A stretch of DNA of 50,508 bases, from the NCBI GenBank assembly GCA_903850565.1, contig CAINLV010000100.1:1-50508 (forward strand). Reading direction: 5' to 3'. The position numbers were made by a program, and so were the translations under genes. The notes below the pieces were generated by a model. It made no database searches. It saw only the letters and a list, made by a program, of their open reading frames with translations, and was not told where the DNA came from. Shown one piece after another: positions 11,555-20,876 of this stretch. Source of the DNA: an uncultured Actinomycetes bacterium (GTDB taxonomy: Bacteria > Actinomycetota > Actinomycetes > Nanopelagicales > Nanopelagicaceae). How positions within the stretch are numbered: the stretch's first letter is position 1; the number at the start of each line of letters is the position of its first letter.

Positions 11555-12376
11555 TTAAGCCTTAATTGAAACACCAGTTAATTGGGTTAGCGCCGCCAGG
11601 ACAGTATCAACGCTCCAGGAGAAGGCATCTGGCTTGGACAAGTTCGTTTGGCCTTCATCGCTTAAAAAGGATTGCATCTTTGCGGGAACTTTCTTTGCCA
11701 CAGTTTGCGGCGCCGCTAAATCCATCCAACTCCAGGTGGAATCTGGATTAATGATCAGCACAATATCTGCATGCATATAGTCATAGGTAATTGGTTTACC
11801 CGTTTGCCAATCTTGGGGGGCGTTGGCGGCTTCAGTTGCGCTCTTAGCCATCCTGGTGGCCGGGGCGCCGAAATAACTCCATAGCGAATTTAAATCTTTC
11901 TCCGAACCAGTTGCCAGGGTCCAACTTTTTTCCCCGTATAGAGCTTGATAAGCCTGCAACCTGGCTGGCGTATCCGTCCCAGCATCGACACTGACTTCCA
12001 AAACTTCCACTTTTCCTTTTAGGGCGCTTCCGGAAATGGCATCGGCCAAGTCGCGCATATTTGCACTTACCATGGGGCAGATTTCTTGGCATGAGGTCAG
12101 GAAGTTAGCCAAAATAACAGTTTTGCCGGCGAAAGAAGCTAGGGATATTTTCGTTCCAGTTGAATCCACAAGCGGCAGAGCCAAAACTGGCGCTGACAAT
12201 TTTTGATTTAAATAAGTTCCTCCCATGGGGGCCGCGGCTCCCTGGCCAGCTTCGGGAAGTTTAAATTTTTCTGCCGTTTTGGCTGAAGTGCTGGATGCAG
12301 AACCACATCCTGAAAGCATAACTACGCCAAGAATTAGCGCTGAAGAAATTTGAGCAATTTTACTTATTTGCTTCAT
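11555..12376 (-). CDS. SCO1/SenC-family copper chaperone lipoprotein
   Basis: A thioredoxin-fold membrane lipoprotein that delivers copper to, or reduces, the CuA site of cytochrome oxidase. The signal peptide ends in a lipobox, VVMLSGCGS. The copper-binding CxxxC is in FLTSCQEICPMVSANMRDL, and the distal His is in YDYMHADIVLIINPD. The ATG at 12376 is used; the TTG two codons upstream is less likely. It is the last gene of the cyd operon, 12 nt after cydC, rather than in the cta operon it is expected to serve, although cta lies next door. Confidence 0.88.
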   Translation of the reverse strand: MKQISKIAQISSALILGVVMLSGCGSASSTSAKTAEKFKLPEAGQGAAAPMGGTYLNQKLSAPVLALPLVDSTGTKISLASFAGKTVILANFLTSCQEICPMVSANMRDLADAISGSALKGKVEVLEVSVDAGTDTPARLQAYQALYGEKSWTLATGSEKDLNSLWSYFGAPATRMAKSATEAANAPQDWQTGKPITYDYMHADIVLIINPDSTWSWMDLAAPQTVAKKVPAKMQSFLSDEGQTNLSKPDAFSWSVDTVLAALTQLTGVSIKA

Positions 12377-12388
12377 AGCCAAACTTTA

Positions 12389-13957
12389 CTAGAGATCCAC
12401 TGGTAAATGAGAGACAACTATTAAAGTTTTATCACGGCAATAGTCGGCAACGGATCTAGCAATTCGACTGGCTTGTTCTAAATCCAAATATTCAAAAGGT
12501 TCATCCAAAATCACAATTGGACGGTCCCGAAGCAAAGTACGAGCCAACTTGATTCGTTGTTTCTCGCCACCAGAAAAATTATGTCCATATGGTCCAATAT
12601 GTGTGTCTAATCCGATGCCCCGAACTAATTCGGCCAACTCCACTTTCGCTAAAACCGCAAATAGTTCTTCGTCGGTGGCATCTGGGGAACCAATTCGCAA
12701 ATTTTCTCTAATAGAGGTAGCGAATAGATGATCCTGTTGCAGCAGGATCGCACAATGCTCGATTCGATCAGATGATGAAAGCGCTCTAGCTGGGATCTCA
12801 TTGATAAGAATTTCGCCCGAATACTCCAGAAAGCCAATAAGTGCATGGACTAACGAAGATTTTCCAGCTCCGCTCTTGCCCGAAATAATCAAGGGCAGAC
12901 CTGGCTTGGCCATTCCAGAATAAGGAACCAAATCTACTTCAGGAAGTTTAGGAACTACCCGAGAGAAATTAATGGTGAAATATGCGCCTGAAATCGGCAC
13001 TGATGAAATCGGTTCATCCGATTTCTGACTCAATATTTTGTCGACGCCCGTTGCAGAATTTTGAACTGTTGGCAATCTGGAAAAGGCGGCGGGCAAGCCG
13101 GTTAGTCCATCAAAAATAACTAAAGGTAAGAGAACGACTACGGCAACATTGACGCCAGCAAGCGACTTATCGGCAAAAGCAGGAATGGAATAACAGGCGG
13201 CGATAATTACACTCATGCCAGTGAGTGCGATATGCATTGCCGTAGATACTCCAGAAGCAATGCCACTTTTCAAATCGATCCAATTAAGTTTCGATTGTGC
13301 TTGCGCGATGGATTTCTTAAGCTGGTCTTGATATCCAAAAATAAGCGACTCTTGCACCGAGTCGCTTGCTTGGATAATCGCATCAAATACTTTTGACTCT
13401 TCACTTCGTTGGTTTTCATTGGCGCTTAAAAGAACTGCGCTTACCGGAATTATAAAGATCGCAAAGACGAAGATGGCCGAGAGAATGAGTGCTAATCGCG
13501 GGAGTAAGGCGAATATGATTCCAAGCCCGGCAACGCCAGAAATCACCGCACCGATCCAGGGATTAGCGATACGCAACCAGAGATCTTGTAACAGTTCACT
13601 GTCTGCGACGAGATGTCTCAGGAGTTCACCTCTGCGCAATTGTGAAAAATAGGAAGGTAGTTGTGATTCGATTCGATGGTAAATCCCAATACGAATTCGG
13701 TTGAGCGTGCGAAGCGCGCTGTTATGTTCAATCAACCTAGCGCTGTAGCGCAACACACCTCTACCCAAACCAAAGAAGCGAACCGCAACAATCGCAACTT
13801 CCAAAACCAAAATAGGTGGCTCCATTGACGCCATGGATATTAGCCAGGCACTGCAGGCTAATAAACCAACTGCCATTGAGGAGGAGAGGCCGCCGATAAT
13901 TGCAGCTGCCAAAATCTTGCCGAGCTCGGGTTTAATAAAGGTTCGCAGCTGTTTCAT
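12389..13957 (-). CDS. cydC: ABC transporter ATP-binding/permease, CydC
   Basis: One half of the heterodimeric CydDC ABC exporter required for assembly of cytochrome bd, thought to handle thiols and haem in the cell envelope. The N-terminal two thirds hold about six membrane helices. The nucleotide-binding domain has Walker A SGKSGAGKSS, signature FSGGEKQRIKLARTLL and Walker B PIVILDEPFEYLD. Note EPFEY where most family members have EPTxx. It overlaps cydD by ATGA. Confidence 0.92.
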   Translation of the reverse strand: MKQLRTFIKPELGKILAAAIIGGLSSSMAVGLLACSAWLISMASMEPPILVLEVAIVAVRFFGLGRGVLRYSARLIEHNSALRTLNRIRIGIYHRIESQLPSYFSQLRRGELLRHLVADSELLQDLWLRIANPWIGAVISGVAGLGIIFALLPRLALILSAIFVFAIFIIPVSAVLLSANENQRSEESKVFDAIIQASDSVQESLIFGYQDQLKKSIAQAQSKLNWIDLKSGIASGVSTAMHIALTGMSVIIAACYSIPAFADKSLAGVNVAVVVLLPLVIFDGLTGLPAAFSRLPTVQNSATGVDKILSQKSDEPISSVPISGAYFTINFSRVVPKLPEVDLVPYSGMAKPGLPLIISGKSGAGKSSLVHALIGFLEYSGEILINEIPARALSSSDRIEHCAILLQQDHLFATSIRENLRIGSPDATDEELFAVLAKVELAELVRGIGLDTHIGPYGHNFSGGEKQRIKLARTLLRDRPIVILDEPFEYLDLEQASRIARSVADYCRDKTLIVVSHLPVDL

Positions 13958-15585
13958 TCTCCGCTCCCAAAATTCACGGTAGCGGGGGCATCAATCAAGT
14001 TGACTCGATGGGTAACCAGAATGACTATCTTTCCTGCTGCCACCTCTGCCGAAATCGCCCTAGCGATATCAGCTTCACTAACATCATCCACGGATGCAGA
14101 AGGCTCGTCCAAAATCAAAATTTCAGCAGGTTTCAAGAGCGCTCTCGCCAGTGCGATTTTGCGCTTCTGTCCCACCGAGAGCGTCTCGGTCAAAGTTCCC
14201 AGCGCCGTATCAAGACCCATTGGTAAATCTGCAGGGGCTAATCCAACTCGGGCAAGTACCGCGATTAAGTCAGCATCGCCAACCTTGGCGGCGTGTTGGA
14301 GAATTTCGCGGACAGTTCCGGATGGAAAATTTACATCCTGTGGTAGCCAAGAAATTAGCGATCTCCAACTCTCCGCAGAAAGTGCGCGAATGTCGGCATC
14401 ACCAGCTGCCGTGGATATAAGTAACTTTCCTTGAAAATTCGAGCCAAATCCTAAAAGCAAAGATAGGAATGTGCTTTTACCTGCACCCGAAGGACCAACA
14501 ACGATATTGACCTTCCCCCGCAAAAATTCTCCCGCTGGGATCACGATTTGTTTTCGCCCTGGGAAATCCACCATTAAGGAGCTCCACGAAATTCGCGCTA
14601 CACCGCTAATTACACCAGCGCCATCACTTTCTGGTTGTTCCAGGATTGCAAAAATTCTATTGGCAGCTTCTACTCCATCTGCTGCGGCGTGGAAGTAAAG
14701 CGCGACTTGGCGGATAGGCCAATAAACCTCGGGCGAAAGTATCAAAATGAAAAGCCCGGTTTTCAAAGTTAACGAGCCGTTGACTAATCGCAAGCCAATG
14801 GAAACTGCGATTACGGCTACGGAGAGGGTGGCGATTATTTCTAGAGCTAGCGAAGATAAGAACGAAATCCGGAGAACTTTCATAGTTTCAACCCGATAAC
14901 GTTGCCCTACTTCATCTAACTTTTCTTCTTGTTTCGACGACCGATTGAACACTTTAAGGGTTGGTAATCCCGTGAGTAAATCTAAGAAATAGCCGCTCAA
15001 CAGCGACATTGTCTGCCAACGTTTTTCAGTCGCGGCACCAGTGAATCTTCCGATCATGATTCCGAAGATTGGAATTAGTGGCACGGTGAAAATCACGATA
15101 AAGCCCGAGACTTTGTCTTGACTGGCGATAGTCAATCCGACGGAAAGTGGAACTACTGCCGCAATAAATAGTTGAGGTAGGAATCTGGAAAAATATGAAT
15201 CTAAATTATCTATGCCTTTGGTCGCGAGCAACGAGATGCTCCCCGGTCCTTCATTAAATACCGCGGCAGATTTACCAGACATGACTTTGTTGAGCAGCCC
15301 GGTTCGCAACTCATTGCGAATCTCAACGCTATAACTGGCAGCCAATCGTTCAATCGAGTAACTTGCAAAGGATCGACCAATATAAATAAATGCAATCATT
15401 CGCAAATTGGCCGAAACATCTGACACCGAGAAATGCTTTTGGAAAACGTCCACCACGATGGTAGCGATGAAATAACTTTGGGCGATTACCAAGCCGGCAT
15501 TGATGATTGCCATCAGGGCTTGGAGAAAAACAAATCCGCGGCTACTCCTGGAATATCGAAGTAGCCGCGGATCTAGTGGTTTCAC
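13954..15585 (-). CDS. cydD: ABC transporter ATP-binding/permease, CydD
   Basis: Partner of CydC. Six membrane helices are followed by a nucleotide-binding domain with Walker A VGPSGAGKST, a modified signature LSVGQKRKIALARAL (SVGQ in place of SGGQ) and Walker B EILILDEPSASVD. The GTG start overlaps the cydB stop by 4 nt (GTGA), so the two are translationally coupled. The changed signature is compatible with an asymmetric ABC dimer in which one ATP site is weakened, as is common in heterodimeric exporters. Confidence 0.92.
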   Translation of the reverse strand: MKPLDPRLLRYSRSSRGFVFLQALMAIINAGLVIAQSYFIATIVVDVFQKHFSVSDVSANLRMIAFIYIGRSFASYSIERLAASYSVEIRNELRTGLLNKVMSGKSAAVFNEGPGSISLLATKGIDNLDSYFSRFLPQLFIAAVVPLSVGLTIASQDKVSGFIVIFTVPLIPIFGIMIGRFTGAATEKRWQTMSLLSGYFLDLLTGLPTLKVFNRSSKQEEKLDEVGQRYRVETMKVLRISFLSSLALEIIATLSVAVIAVSIGLRLVNGSLTLKTGLFILILSPEVYWPIRQVALYFHAAADGVEAANRIFAILEQPESDGAGVISGVARISWSSLMVDFPGRKQIVIPAGEFLRGKVNIVVGPSGAGKSTFLSLLLGFGSNFQGKLLISTAAGDADIRALSAESWRSLISWLPQDVNFPSGTVREILQHAAKVGDADLIAVLARVGLAPADLPMGLDTALGTLTETLSVGQKRKIALARALLKPAEILILDEPSASVDDVSEADIARAISAEVAAGKIVILVTHRVNLIDAPATVNFGSGE

Positions 15586-16625
15586 AGATGTATCTTGTCC
15601 AAAACTCCTTCATTTGGCGAAGCGATATCGGTGGCACTAATACGCTTCCTGAAGACCCAATAAGTCCAACCTTGGTAGATCAGAACGATTGGGGTAAGGA
15701 CGACCGCCACATAGGTCATTACTTTTAGCGTGTAATGAGTGCTGGAGGCGTTAAATATGTTCAGGCTCGATGCTGGATCCAAGGAGCTTGGCATGACATT
15801 TGGATAGAGCGCGGCAAAGAGGGTGATTACCACCATGGCTACGGTGACGGAGGATGCCAAGAAGGCCCAACCATCTCGACCAAGCCGTTGTGCTCCCAAT
15901 GCCAAGACCCAAGCAACCACGACAACCAACGAGAAGATTCGAACATCGGTCTTCGAGGTGAGTTTGAATGTGGTCCAGGCCAAGAAAATGACTGCCAAAA
16001 CTGCCGTTAGTAGGCCGGTTCGGGCTGCCAAATAATTGGCACGAGCGCGAATTTCGCCACGAGTTTTCAAGGCCAAGAAGAATGCGCCATGCGTTGCGAA
16101 GAGGAAGAAGGTGGTCAGTCCACCCAGAAGGGCGAATGGGTTAAGTAGGTTGAAGAATCCACCTACATATTCGATGACGCCGTGTCCATTATCTTTTAGC
16201 GGAACACCTTTCACAATATTTGCGAAGGCAACTCCCCAGAGAAGTGCTGGAAGAGCGCTGCTAATGACAATGGCATTGTCCCAACGTCCACGCCATTCTG
16301 GCTTTCCATACTTGCTGCGGTATTCAAAGGAGACACCACGAACGATAAGAGAAACCAAGATGAGAAATAGCGGTAGATAGAAACCACTAAACAAGGTGGC
16401 ATACCACTCTGGGAATGCGGCGAAGGTAGCTCCACCGGCAACGAGCAACCAAACTTCGTTGCCATCCCAAACTGGTCCGAGCGTTGTCAATACTGCACGA
16501 CGTTCGGCTTGATCCTTTGCTACGTACTTCAATGTCATACCAACACCGAAATCGAATCCTTCAAGAATGAAGTAACCGATCCAGAGAACGGCGATGATGA
16601 CGAACCAGAAAGAATTTAATGACAT
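15582..16625 (-). CDS. cydB: Cytochrome bd ubiquinol/menaquinol oxidase subunit II
   Basis: CydB, the second membrane subunit of cytochrome bd, a high-affinity oxidase that does not pump protons. The start of the protein, NSFWFVIIAVLWIGYFILEGFDFGVG, is the family hallmark, and GPVWDGNEVWLLVAGGATFAAFPEWYA follows. The ATG at 16625 is chosen because AAGGGG lies 8 nt upstream; a GTG and an ATG slightly upstream are alternatives. It is coupled to cydA (12-nt gap) and cydD (overlap). Confidence 0.94.
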   Translation of the reverse strand: MSLNSFWFVIIAVLWIGYFILEGFDFGVGMTLKYVAKDQAERRAVLTTLGPVWDGNEVWLLVAGGATFAAFPEWYATLFSGFYLPLFLILVSLIVRGVSFEYRSKYGKPEWRGRWDNAIVISSALPALLWGVAFANIVKGVPLKDNGHGVIEYVGGFFNLLNPFALLGGLTTFFLFATHGAFFLALKTRGEIRARANYLAARTGLLTAVLAVIFLAWTTFKLTSKTDVRIFSLVVVVAWVLALGAQRLGRDGWAFLASSVTVAMVVITLFAALYPNVMPSSLDPASSLNIFNASSTHYTLKVMTYVAVVLTPIVLIYQGWTYWVFRKRISATDIASPNEGVLDKIHL

Positions 16626-16637
16626 TTTCATCACCCC

Positions 16638-18026
16638 TTAGTAAGCCATTGTTAATACGTCGGAATCTTTTGCACCAGGTTTTGGAGTAGGTTCTGGACC
16701 AACCTTGATGGTTCGAATCATTAATCCGAACTCGATAACTGCAAGCACTCCGTAAAGTGCAGTGAATGTAATCATGGTGAAGAGGACGCTGCCAGCACCA
16801 ACAGATGGGCTAACGCCCTGTGCAGTCTTAAACAATCCGAAGACCACCCATGGTTGGCGAGCGCTTTCGGTGAAAATCCATCCGAAGGAGTTTGCCAAGA
16901 TTGGAAGGAATGGCAGGCTGATCATGGCGCGTAATAACCATTTACTGGTTGGGTAATTACCTTTTCGAAGTCGAACCAGAACGATTAACGCGAATAAGGC
17001 ACAGAGCGCACCGAATCCAATCATCAATCTAAATCCCCAATAAGCCAGCGGGATATTTGGCTTGTAATCGCCAGGACCGTATTTGGCTACATACTCTTTC
17101 TGAAGGTCATTAACGCCTTCAACAACGCCATTGAAATTTCCAGTGGACATGAAGGAGAGAACTGAAGGTAAACCGATTTGGAATACTGGCTTAGATCCAT
17201 CCAAAGTGCCCAGCGTTAAGAGTGAGAACGGCATATTGGATTTTGTGTCATAAGCAGCTTCTGCAGCGGCCATCTTCATCGGCTGCTGTGACGTCATGAC
17301 GCGAGCAGTCCAGTCTCCAGTTACTCCAACAATCAAGAAGGAGATGATGATTGTTATCAAGCCCATTTTCATGACTGGCTTGGCAACTTCAACATCGCGC
17401 TTCTTGGCGATCATCCAACCGGCAACACCGGCGAATAATCCGCCTGCGGTTAAGAATGCTGATGGAATTGTGTGGAAGAACGCCGCCAATGCGGTGTTCT
17501 GCGTTAAGACTTTGAAGATATCCGTAAGTTCAGCGCGACCTCGGCTGCCATTCAATACATATCCGACTGGATGTTGCATCCAGGCATTTGCTGCCAAGAT
17601 GAAGTAGGCCGAAAAGAGAGTTCCCAGAGCGGCCATCCAGATCGTGAGCATATGAATCTTCTTCGGCAAGCGATCCCAGCCAAATATCCAAAGCCCGAGG
17701 AATGTGGATTCTAAGAAGAAGGCTAAAAGGCCTTCCATGGCCAATGGAGCGCCAAAGATATCTCCCACGAATCGGCTATAAGCCGACCAGTTCATTCCGA
17801 ATTGGAACTCTTGGACGATGCCGGTGACTACACCGATTGCAAAGTTAATTAAGAATAATTTTCCAAAGAACTTGGTCGCACGCAGATACTTATCTTGATT
17901 GGTGCGGTACCAAGCTGTATGTAAGCCTGCCACTAAAAATCCAGAACCGATCGTGATCGGTACGAAGATGAAGTGGTAGACCGTGGTAATTGCGAATTGC
18001 CATCTGGCAAGATCTAACGCATTCAC
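16638..18026 (-). CDS. cydA: Cytochrome bd ubiquinol/menaquinol oxidase subunit I
   Basis: Haem-bearing subunit of cytochrome bd. His18 in VYHFIFVPITIG is the expected haem d/b595 ligand, and FFHTIPSAF carries the haem b558-region His. The conserved MEGLLAFFLESTFLGLW segment holds the acidic proton-path residues. ESARQPW matches the GRQPW signature in changed form. The Q-loop is short (462 aa in total), as in actinobacterial and Bacillus enzymes. The GTG start has AGGAGAG 5 nt upstream. First gene of cydA-cydB-cydD-cydC-SCO. The 181-bp upstream gap has a small inverted repeat (TCACTTTCGTGA at 18121-18132) but no clear redox-regulator site. Confidence 0.94.
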   Translation of the reverse strand: MNALDLARWQFAITTVYHFIFVPITIGSGFLVAGLHTAWYRTNQDKYLRATKFFGKLFLINFAIGVVTGIVQEFQFGMNWSAYSRFVGDIFGAPLAMEGLLAFFLESTFLGLWIFGWDRLPKKIHMLTIWMAALGTLFSAYFILAANAWMQHPVGYVLNGSRGRAELTDIFKVLTQNTALAAFFHTIPSAFLTAGGLFAGVAGWMIAKKRDVEVAKPVMKMGLITIIISFLIVGVTGDWTARVMTSQQPMKMAAAEAAYDTKSNMPFSLLTLGTLDGSKPVFQIGLPSVLSFMSTGNFNGVVEGVNDLQKEYVAKYGPGDYKPNIPLAYWGFRLMIGFGALCALFALIVLVRLRKGNYPTSKWLLRAMISLPFLPILANSFGWIFTESARQPWVVFGLFKTAQGVSPSVGAGSVLFTMITFTALYGVLAVIEFGLMIRTIKVGPEPTPKPGAKDSDVLTMAY

Positions 18027-18207
18027 TCAGTCTCTCCTCGCTATTTTCGAATCATTTTCTAACATTCCAAATGATGCTACATATAGGGGAAGGCGATGTC
18101 GGAAAACTAGGTGGCATCTCTCACTTTCGTGATTTTGAGCCTAAAAAGCCCGCTTTGAGCGCTCTTAGTAGTGCTAGCCCCTGGCTTGAAAAATATAAAA
18201 ACTCAGG

Positions 18208-19629
18208 CTAATTCGCTTCCTGGCGTGCGATTCTGCCGCGAGATAAAAGCACATGTCCGAAGAAGCCAATCAGCATGGCAGAAATGACGCCAACGTTGGC
18301 ATAGGCCCAGGCGCCGCTCTTGCCACCTATAGCCCCTAAGAAGTAGCCCTGCCACGAAAGCCAGGAGGCAAAACCGTTGGTGACGAATCCCCAGCCGACT
18401 ATTGAACCAACCACGACCAGTCCAATCGAGCGCCAATTGGTGGATCCATACCTGCCGGAAGGATCAAAGAGCTCGGCTTCGGCATAATCGCGCTTTCGCA
18501 TGATCACATCTGCAATAAATATTGCCGACCAAACTGCAACTGGAACTCCCAAAGTAATTAGAAATCCTTGAAATGGGATGAAGAAGTTCTTGGCAATCCA
18601 GACGATGTAGATGGTTCCAATCGTCATAATCACCGAATCGATTGAGGCTGCCACATGTCGCTTCACCGGCAATCCGATCGAAACCAATGTGATTCCTGAG
18701 GAATACAAATCCAAAATGGCACCGCCGACCAATCCCAAGACTGCAACAATCGCGAATGGGATCAAGTACCAAGTTGGCAAGAGAGTCGTCAGTGCGCCAA
18801 TTGGATCGTTAGCAATTTTCTCACTCAACGCTGTGCTACTGCCCGCCAGCAAGGATCCGTACATCACCAAAATAATAGGAACAATCGATGCCCCGAAAAC
18901 GGTCCAGCCAATAACGCCTCTGCTTGAAACAGTCCTAGGCAAATATCGAGAATAATCAGCTGCTGAATTCACCCAGCCCAAACCAATTCCGGTAATGCCA
19001 AAAATTAGCGCGCCAACAAATCCTTGGATTGATCCAGAGTGGATTGAATGAATGGCATGCCAATCAATTTTATGAAAAGTAAGCGCGATATACCCGATAG
19101 TCAGAAGAATTGTTGCTGACGTCAACCATCGTTGTATTTTCATAATGACCGAGTAACCCAATACGCCACCAAAGACGGTTAATCCGGCGGCGCAGAGAAA
19201 ACCTAAAATTCGCGAGAGATTGTGATCGATATGACCCAACCGATTGAACACCGTTTCCGTGGCCAGAGTTGCCAGCGAAACTAATACAGTTTCCCAACCA
19301 ACAAAAATGAGATAGGAAAGAAAACCTGGAAGCAGATTTCCTTTAACTCCAAAAGCAGCTCGAGACAAGGTCATTGTTGGAGCGTTGGCTCGCTTACCCG
19401 CAAGTGAACTTATGCCAACAGCCACGAACGATGCGACCGTTCCAATGATTGCAGCAAAAGATGCTTGCCAAAATGAGATCCCAAAACCTAAGAAGAAGGC
19501 ACCATAGGAAAGAGCTAAGAAAGAAACATTTCCCGCGGCCCACGGCCAAAAAAGGGAACGCGGTGAACCACTTCGTTCTGATTCCTGAATGAAGTTGGTG
19601 CCGTTGAGTTCAAGGTGTGAGTTAGCCAT
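18208..19629 (-). CDS. NCS1-family permease (cytosine/purine/allantoin-type)
   Basis: A 12-helix transporter of the nucleobase-cation symport-1 family. GNVSFLALSYGAFFLGFGISFWQA at the start, APTMTLSRAAFGVKGNLLP, and the GWVNSAADYSRYLP segment are typical of CodB-like members. The substrate is likely a nucleobase or hydantoin-type compound. The ATG has no ribosome site and a TAGCCT box 8 nt upstream, so a leaderless start is likely. It is divergent from an MFS gene across 50 bp that hold a 10-bp palindrome, and lies upstream of cydA in the same direction. Confidence 0.86.
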   Translation of the reverse strand: MANSHLELNGTNFIQESERSGSPRSLFWPWAAGNVSFLALSYGAFFLGFGISFWQASFAAIIGTVASFVAVGISSLAGKRANAPTMTLSRAAFGVKGNLLPGFLSYLIFVGWETVLVSLATLATETVFNRLGHIDHNLSRILGFLCAAGLTVFGGVLGYSVIMKIQRWLTSATILLTIGYIALTFHKIDWHAIHSIHSGSIQGFVGALIFGITGIGLGWVNSAADYSRYLPRTVSSRGVIGWTVFGASIVPIILVMYGSLLAGSSTALSEKIANDPIGALTTLLPTWYLIPFAIVAVLGLVGGAILDLYSSGITLVSIGLPVKRHVAASIDSVIMTIGTIYIVWIAKNFFIPFQGFLITLGVPVAVWSAIFIADVIMRKRDYAEAELFDPSGRYGSTNWRSIGLVVVGSIVGWGFVTNGFASWLSWQGYFLGAIGGKSGAWAYANVGVISAMLIGFFGHVLLSRGRIARQEAN

Positions 19630-19637
19630 AGGGGCAA

Positions 19638-19673
19638 AGGCTACCTAGTGACTGGCCAGTACGCCGTTACTAT
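19638..19673. promoter_or_regulatory. Divergent leaderless promoters with a central palindrome
   Basis: The 50-bp space between the NCS1 permease and the MFS gene has a minus-strand TAGCCT (19638-19643) and a plus-strand TACTAT (19668-19673), each 6-8 nt from its start codon. Between them is ACTGGCCAGT (19651-19660), a perfect 10-bp palindrome well placed to act on both promoters. The operator role is inference. Confidence 0.5.
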
Positions 19674-19679
19674 GGCGCA

Positions 19680-20876
19680 ATGCTTTCTAGATTCCCCAAC
19701 TTGGCCGAAAAAAGCGATGGCAGCAATGACTTCAGCAGAGCTAGGTTCGCGGTCAGCCTGACCTTTATTCTCAACGGATTCGCGGTAGGAACATTTATCT
19801 CGCGAATTCCTGACTTTAAACACATCCTCCATCTCTCCAATACCGTTCTGGGAAATTCGCTCTTCTTCGCTTCGATCGGAGTCCTGGCTGCCATCAGTCC
19901 CGCTGGTCGCAATGCGGCCAAACGCGGAAGCGCCCCTGTCGTTTTTGCCTCCACCATTGCGCTGGCTGTGGCGGTGCCATTCATCGGGTTACTTTTTAAT
20001 CTGCCCTTCTTATGGTTATCCCTGTTTATCTATGGATTCTTCCAATCGTGCCAGGACCTTTCCATGAATGCGCACGCCGTAACTTTGGAACAAAAATCCA
20101 CGAAGCGAATGATGAGTGTTTTTCATGCAATGTGGTCCATCGGTTCACTCTGTGGCGGAGCGATCGGTGGCGTCATTTCGCAATTAGGAATCAAACCAAT
20201 TTGGCACACACTCGTTGTCGGAGCGATCATTGCCGCAGTAGGTATCTGGCTGCGAACTTGGTTCCTGCCACCGTCAGCGGATATCCATCCAATTGATTCC
20301 AAAAAGCGCACTAAGCGCCCGAAAGTTTTTTGGATTTACGGCTTGCTCGGAATGTGCGCTGCTATCCCAGAAGGTGCAGCCGCAGACTGGGGTGGGATCC
20401 TGGCCCGCGATACTTATCACGCAACACCATTTCTTTCTACCCTGCCCTTTGTTTTCTTTGCGAGCACCATGGTGATGGGCCGGTTGTCCGGTGATTTAGT
20501 AGCGCATCGTTTTGGCACCATGCGCGCACTTTCGTACAGTGGCTTGCTCGGTGCATGTGGACTAACAATTGGTTTGTTGATTAATAATATTTATGGCGAG
20601 ATATTTGGTTGGATTATTTTGGGATTTGGAATGTCGCTGGGAATCCCACTTACCATCAGTGCCGCTGGCAGTACTGCGAACAAGAATTATTCGGGGATTA
20701 TCTCTTCTGCCGAAGCAGTGGCAATGGTTTCAGGTATTTCATACTTTGGATTTGTTATTGGTCCACCTTGTATGGGTTTCCTTGCCGATCACTTGACTCT
20801 TCATAGCGCACTCTTCGTTATTGTTTCCCTGGCCTTGATACTGGCTATTGGATCTCGAATCTCTATCAAAGATTAG
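19680..20876 (+). CDS. MFS transporter (YbjJ/FucP-like group)
   Basis: A 12-helix major facilitator protein of 398 aa. FAVGTFISRIPDFKHILHLSNTVLGNSLFFASIGVLAA marks helix 1, loop and helix 2, and FGTMRALSYSGLLG resembles the second-half loop. It is a distant paralogue of the MFS protein encoded on the other strand at 21488-22702, sharing the layout of a short cytosolic start and the SRIPDFK/ARLAEIK-like exit of helix 1. The substrate is unknown. It is leaderless (TACTAT 6 nt before the ATG). Its stop overlaps the convergent acetyltransferase stop (20873-20876). Confidence 0.83.
   Translation: MLSRFPNLAEKSDGSNDFSRARFAVSLTFILNGFAVGTFISRIPDFKHILHLSNTVLGNSLFFASIGVLAAISPAGRNAAKRGSAPVVFASTIALAVAVPFIGLLFNLPFLWLSLFIYGFFQSCQDLSMNAHAVTLEQKSTKRMMSVFHAMWSIGSLCGGAIGGVISQLGIKPIWHTLVVGAIIAAVGIWLRTWFLPPSADIHPIDSKKRTKRPKVFWIYGLLGMCAAIPEGAAADWGGILARDTYHATPFLSTLPFVFFASTMVMGRLSGDLVAHRFGTMRALSYSGLLGACGLTIGLLINNIYGEIFGWIILGFGMSLGIPLTISAAGSTANKNYSGIISSAEAVAMVSGISYFGFVIGPPCMGFLADHLTLHSALFVIVSLALILAIGSRISIKD

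Noticed and set aside
18121-18132. Rex/FNR-type site before cydA
   Set aside because: TCACTTTCGTGA has only 4-bp arms and does not match either site.
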